Shown piece by piece: positions 61,736 through 64,000 of a stretch of DNA of 64,000 nt (the first letter of the stretch is position 1; the number at the start of each line of letters is the position of its first letter). The DNA comes from Chitinophaga pinensis DSM 2588 (GTDB lineage Bacteria > Bacteroidota > Bacteroidia > Chitinophagales > Chitinophagaceae), in NCBI RefSeq assembly GCF_000024005.1, contig NC_013132.1:1978001-2042000 (forward strand), in the 5' to 3' direction. The notes under the pieces were generated by a model. The model was not told the origin of the DNA and made no database searches. It saw only the letters and a list, made by a program, of their open reading frames with translations. The translations under genes and the position numbers were made by a program.

Positions 61736-62737
61736 TTACCGGGTAAGTAACTGGCTGGTTTTTTCCAGTGTTTCTTCCAGTTCCTGTACCAGTCGGCCTA
61801 CGATATCGCTTATCTGGCTGATATCTTCCACCATTTCTACGCTCTGGCCGGCTGTCCACAGTTGTTGATAATTACCAGGTTTGATGGCCTGTTCCAGTTT
61901 TTTCATGCCTTTTAGTTGTACCAGCATTTTAAAGTATTTGCGGGTACTGGCATTTTTATTCAGCTGTTTCTCCAGCCAGTTCTGCTTATAGCCCATTTTC
62001 TTTGCGGCTGGTGTGTTGATGACATTGCAGGGCGTACCGGAAAGGCGTTCAGTCAGTACAATATCTTCCATGCCGTAGTCGAGGATAGCATTTTTATAGG
62101 CATCGCTGACGCTGGCTTCTTCACTCGCGATGAAACGGGTACCGATGGAGGCGCCGTGTGCGCCGAGCACCATGGCACTGGCGAGTTGTTGTCCGGTAGC
62201 GATACCCCCTGCGGCAACCAGCAGTTTATCCGGAAAGGCTTTTTGTAAAGCTGGTATGAGAATATGCATAGGGTAGGGACCGGCATGGCCACCTGCGCCT
62301 ACGCAGACGGCAATAAATCCATCACACCCTTCCTGGGCCGCTTTTTCTGCGTGCTGAATATTGGTGACGTCGCAGAGTACTTTTGCGCCGTAGCTATGGG
62401 CGGCGGCAATTACTTCCCGGGGATTGCCCAGTGAGGTAATATAGAAAGGTACTTCGGCAGCTACACATTCTTTCAGGTGTTTTGCATAGAGCGGATTCGT
62501 CTTTTGAACGATCAGGTTAACGCCATAGGTGCCTTGTCCGGCGGGCAATTGTGCCCGGTATTGGTTCAGCTGGTCCAGTACCTGTTTCAGTTCCCCTTCC
62601 TTTCGGTAGTTGAGAGTAGGGAAGGTACCGGCGATCCCGCTGTCCATGGCTGCCCGGACCATTTTTTCATTACTGACGAGGAACATGGGCGCCATAATAA
62701 CCGGATGGCGGATGGCAAGGGCGGAGGTTAATTGCAT
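61736..62737 (-). CDS. nitronate monooxygenase family flavoprotein
   Basis: 333 residues, TIM-barrel FMN enzyme of the NMO / 2-nitropropane dioxygenase family. IRHPVIMAPMFLVSNEKMVRAA opens the barrel. CVGAGGHAGPYP carries the catalytic histidine, VAAGGIATGQQLASAMVLGAHGASIGTRF is the FMN phosphate site, and the ends match family length. It oxidises nitronates or acts as an NAD(P)H-quinone reductase in related members. It follows ribE by 15 bp, which fits a flavin-dependent enzyme. Confidence 0.92.
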   Translation of the reverse strand: MQLTSALAIRHPVIMAPMFLVSNEKMVRAAMDSGIAGTFPTLNYRKEGELKQVLDQLNQYRAQLPAGQGTYGVNLIVQKTNPLYAKHLKECVAAEVPFYITSLGNPREVIAAAHSYGAKVLCDVTNIQHAEKAAQEGCDGFIAVCVGAGGHAGPYPMHILIPALQKAFPDKLLVAAGGIATGQQLASAMVLGAHGASIGTRFIASEEASVSDAYKNAILDYGMEDIVLTERLSGTPCNVINTPAAKKMGYKQNWLEKQLNKNASTRKYFKMLVQLKGMKKLEQAIKPGNYQQLWTAGQSVEMVEDISQISDIVGRLVQELEETLEKTSQLLTR

Positions 62738-62752
62738 AAGTGGATGTTTGAG

Positions 62753-63343
62753 CTATGATCTGACGGCAAGCTGCCTGGCCACGAACTTACCCAGGATATC
62801 AAATTCCAGGTTAATGGTATTCCCGGGTTGAACGGCTGAGATATTTGTGTGTTCGTATGTGTAAGGAATCACGGCGATGGTGAATTCCGTATTGGTTACA
62901 TTATATATGGTCAGACTGATACCGTTGAGGCAGATGGAGCCTTTTTCAACGATCAGGCCGGCGAACTGTTCCGGGTAGCGGAAGCGGAATTCCCAGCTGC
63001 CGTTCTGTGGCGTTACGGACACGCATTCGCCGGTGCTGTCGACGTGGCCCTGTACGAGGTGTCCGTCAATCCGGCCGTTGAAGATCATGGCTCTTTCGAG
63101 GTTGACTTTCTGGCCGGGGGTCAGTTGCCCGATATTACTTTTAATCAGCGTTTCGGCCACGGCGACGATGTCGTAGGACTCGTTGTCGACACGGGTGACG
63201 GTCAGGCAAACACCGTTATGGGCGACACTCTGGTCAATTTTCAGTTCAGGTGCGAGGGAAGAGCGGATGGTGATGACCATATTGCTGCCTTCCTGCCTGG
63301 TAGCTATTACTTCTCCTAATGATTCTATTATTCCTGTAAACAT
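62753..63343 (-). CDS. ribE: riboflavin synthase alpha chain
   Basis: 196 residues made of two homologous lumazine-binding halves. The first is MFTGIIESLGEVIATR, with VAHNGVCLTVT and LTPGQKVNLERAM. The second is DGHLVQGHVDSTGECVS, with SICLNGISLTIYNV and NTINLEFDILGKFVARQL. It dismutates two dimethyl-ribityl-lumazines to riboflavin. No FMN riboswitch is visible in the 110 bp upstream. It is the first gene of a pair with the nitronate monooxygenase. Confidence 0.96.
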   Translation of the reverse strand: MFTGIIESLGEVIATRQEGSNMVITIRSSLAPELKIDQSVAHNGVCLTVTRVDNESYDIVAVAETLIKSNIGQLTPGQKVNLERAMIFNGRIDGHLVQGHVDSTGECVSVTPQNGSWEFRFRYPEQFAGLIVEKGSICLNGISLTIYNVTNTEFTIAVIPYTYEHTNISAVQPGNTINLEFDILGKFVARQLAVRS

Positions 63344-63400
63344 GGGGCTAATTTAAGTAATAATGAGGATACGGGTATGACAGGGGTAGGTTCACATTAT

Positions 63401-63431
63401 TTTGATAATTAAAAAGAATGTTTTACTTTTG
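63401..63431 (+). promoter_or_regulatory. consensus promoter of rpsU
   Basis: TTTG (63401-63404), exactly 19 bp, TACTTTTG (63424-63431): an ideal Bacteroidota promoter with the start codon 28 bp later. Confidence 0.85.
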
Positions 63432-63458
63432 CCTTCCTGAAAAAAAAGGCTATTAATT

Positions 63459-63653
63459 ATGTTGATCATCGATTCCAAAGATTGCGAAAACATTGACAAG
63501 GCGCTCAAAAAATACAAAAAGAAATTTGAGAAAGCCCGCATCCTGCTTCAACTCAGGTCACGTCAGTCTTTCACAAAACCATCCGTTAAGCGTCGTACTG
63601 AAGTGCTGAAAGCTGTTTACAAACAGCAGTTGGCCAGTGGTAAATTAGATTGA
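63459..63653 (+). CDS. rpsU: 30S ribosomal protein S21
   Basis: 64-residue basic protein. The sequence MLIIDSKDCENIDKALKKYKKK and the downstream LRSRQSFTKPSVKRR match Bacteroidota S21. In this phylum S21 helps occlude the anti-Shine-Dalgarno. It is followed by a terminator and a tyrosine recombinase, the standard order in the phylum. Confidence 0.96.
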   Translation: MLIIDSKDCENIDKALKKYKKKFEKARILLQLRSRQSFTKPSVKRRTEVLKAVYKQQLASGKLD

Positions 63654-63687
63654 TTCTATCGGGAGTAATTCCCCGCGCAAAATATCT

Positions 63688-63738
63688 GATGATTGTAAGG
63701 TTTGTTTTAACTTTACAATCATCAACTTTTTTATTTTG
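63688..63738 (+). terminator. terminator of rpsU
   Basis: GATGATTGTAA (63688-63698) and TTACAATCATC (63713-63723), 11-bp perfect stem, then AACTTTTTTATTTT. The T-run runs into the first codon of the next gene. Confidence 0.82.
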
Positions 63739-64000
63739 AGTGAAGTCTTACACCCGGTAGCCAATCAATTTCTGGCTTATATTCAACTGGAGAAGCGCTA
63801 TTCTGCGCATACTTTCACTGCATATCAGCAGGATCTTACACAATTCTTTATTTTTCTCAGATCACAATATGGCGATGTGTCCCTACAGGGCATATCGCAT
63901 TTGCATGTCCGTACCTGGCTGGCCTGGCTGATGGAGGAGGGCATTGTTGCTAAAAGTGTTAACCGCAAGATCTCCACGCTCAAATCTTTTTTCAAATATG
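63736..64000 (+). CDS. tyrosine recombinase, XerC/XerD type (3' end outside window)
   Basis: The first 88 residues are visible. The N-terminal core-binding (SAM-like) domain reads HPVANQFLAYIQLEKRYSA, then TFTAYQQDLTQFFIFL, HVRTWLAWLMEEGIVAKSVN and RKISTLKSFFKY, which is typical of XerC/XerD. The catalytic domain lies beyond 64000. There is no ATG in frame near the start; TTG at 63736 is the likely initiator. Its position after rpsU matches Bacteroidota gene order, so this is most likely the housekeeping dimer-resolution recombinase and not a mobile-element integrase. Confidence 0.88.
   Translation, partial: MSEVLHPVANQFLAYIQLEKRYSAHTFTAYQQDLTQFFIFLRSQYGDVSLQGISHLHVRTWLAWLMEEGIVAKSVNRKISTLKSFFKY

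Noticed and set aside
63344..63420. FMN riboswitch before ribE
   Set aside because: The upstream region is short and has none of the conserved RFN-element blocks.
63736..64000. integrase of a mobile element
   Set aside because: Position directly after rpsU and the XerC/XerD-like N-terminal domain point to the housekeeping recombinase; no attachment-site repeats or cargo genes are seen.

Overview
The window is chromosomal DNA of a Bacteroidota bacterium, most likely a member of the Chitinophagaceae such as Chitinophaga. The evidence is the Bacteroidota -7 promoter element TAnnTTTG, which stands upstream of many genes and twice has a TTTG box exactly 19 bp before it. Lineage-typical proteins agree with this: TamL, the type IX secretion Plug protein, type III glutamine synthetase, PafA phosphatase, the E1 alpha/beta fusion and DUF1573. 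The gene order rpsU followed by a tyrosine recombinase also fits. Most of the window is well-ordered housekeeping DNA. No IS element, prophage, CRISPR array or tRNA was seen.

Layout: 0-2.8 kb is the end of the alpha ribosomal operon (rpsK, rpsD, rpoA, rplQ), with an inverted repeat in each intergenic gap. 2.9-10 kb holds a zinc-ribbon membrane protein, carA, a candidate small RNA locus, an aminotransferase, a DUF1573 protein and a fused 2-oxoacid dehydrogenase E1. 10-20 kb holds an orphan response regulator, yebC, transporters (APC, DAACS, MFS), DedA, MarR, mdh and a thioredoxin-like protein. 19.8-28.3 kb holds efp-accB-accC, a lipoprotein, glnN and purL. 28.3-29.9 kb is a 1.6-kb stretch without genes that contains a tandem array of hairpin units. 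29.9-38.5 kb holds an alpha-oxoamine synthase, pafA, an enoyl-CoA hydratase, small secreted proteins, a TPR protein, comA and aroE. 38.5-49.3 kb holds a methyltransferase, truB, tamL, a SpoU methyltransferase, an ABC permease, the T9SS Plug protein, ndh-2, fsa and the SRP RNA gene. 49.5-57.6 kb holds RDD proteins and a SpoIIM/DUF4129/DUF4350/MoxR/DUF58 operon. 58-64 kb holds an HxlR-DoxX-azoreductase locus, DinB and AraC, ribE with a nitronate monooxygenase, rpsU and the start of a tyrosine recombinase.

The best candidate for something undescribed is 28.56-29.16 kb. It has about nine degenerate units of ~48 bp, each carrying a stem-loop whose two arms change together from unit to unit. A -7 box precedes the array and a strong intrinsic terminator follows it, and there is no open frame. 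This looks like a ~590-nt repetitive structured RNA. A second candidate is a ~290-nt minus-strand transcription unit at 5.1-5.4 kb with its own promoter and terminator. The window also holds several unusually long palindromes between convergent genes and a repeated AATTAGGAATT intergenic motif.

Functional links: accB-accC supply malonyl-CoA for lipid synthesis. comA and the alpha-oxoamine synthase, 6 kb apart, may both serve sulfonolipid synthesis. tamL, the Plug protein and the LolC/E-like permease are cell-envelope functions. The MoxR-DUF58 operon with its RDD and SpoIIM partners is a conserved but poorly understood membrane module.
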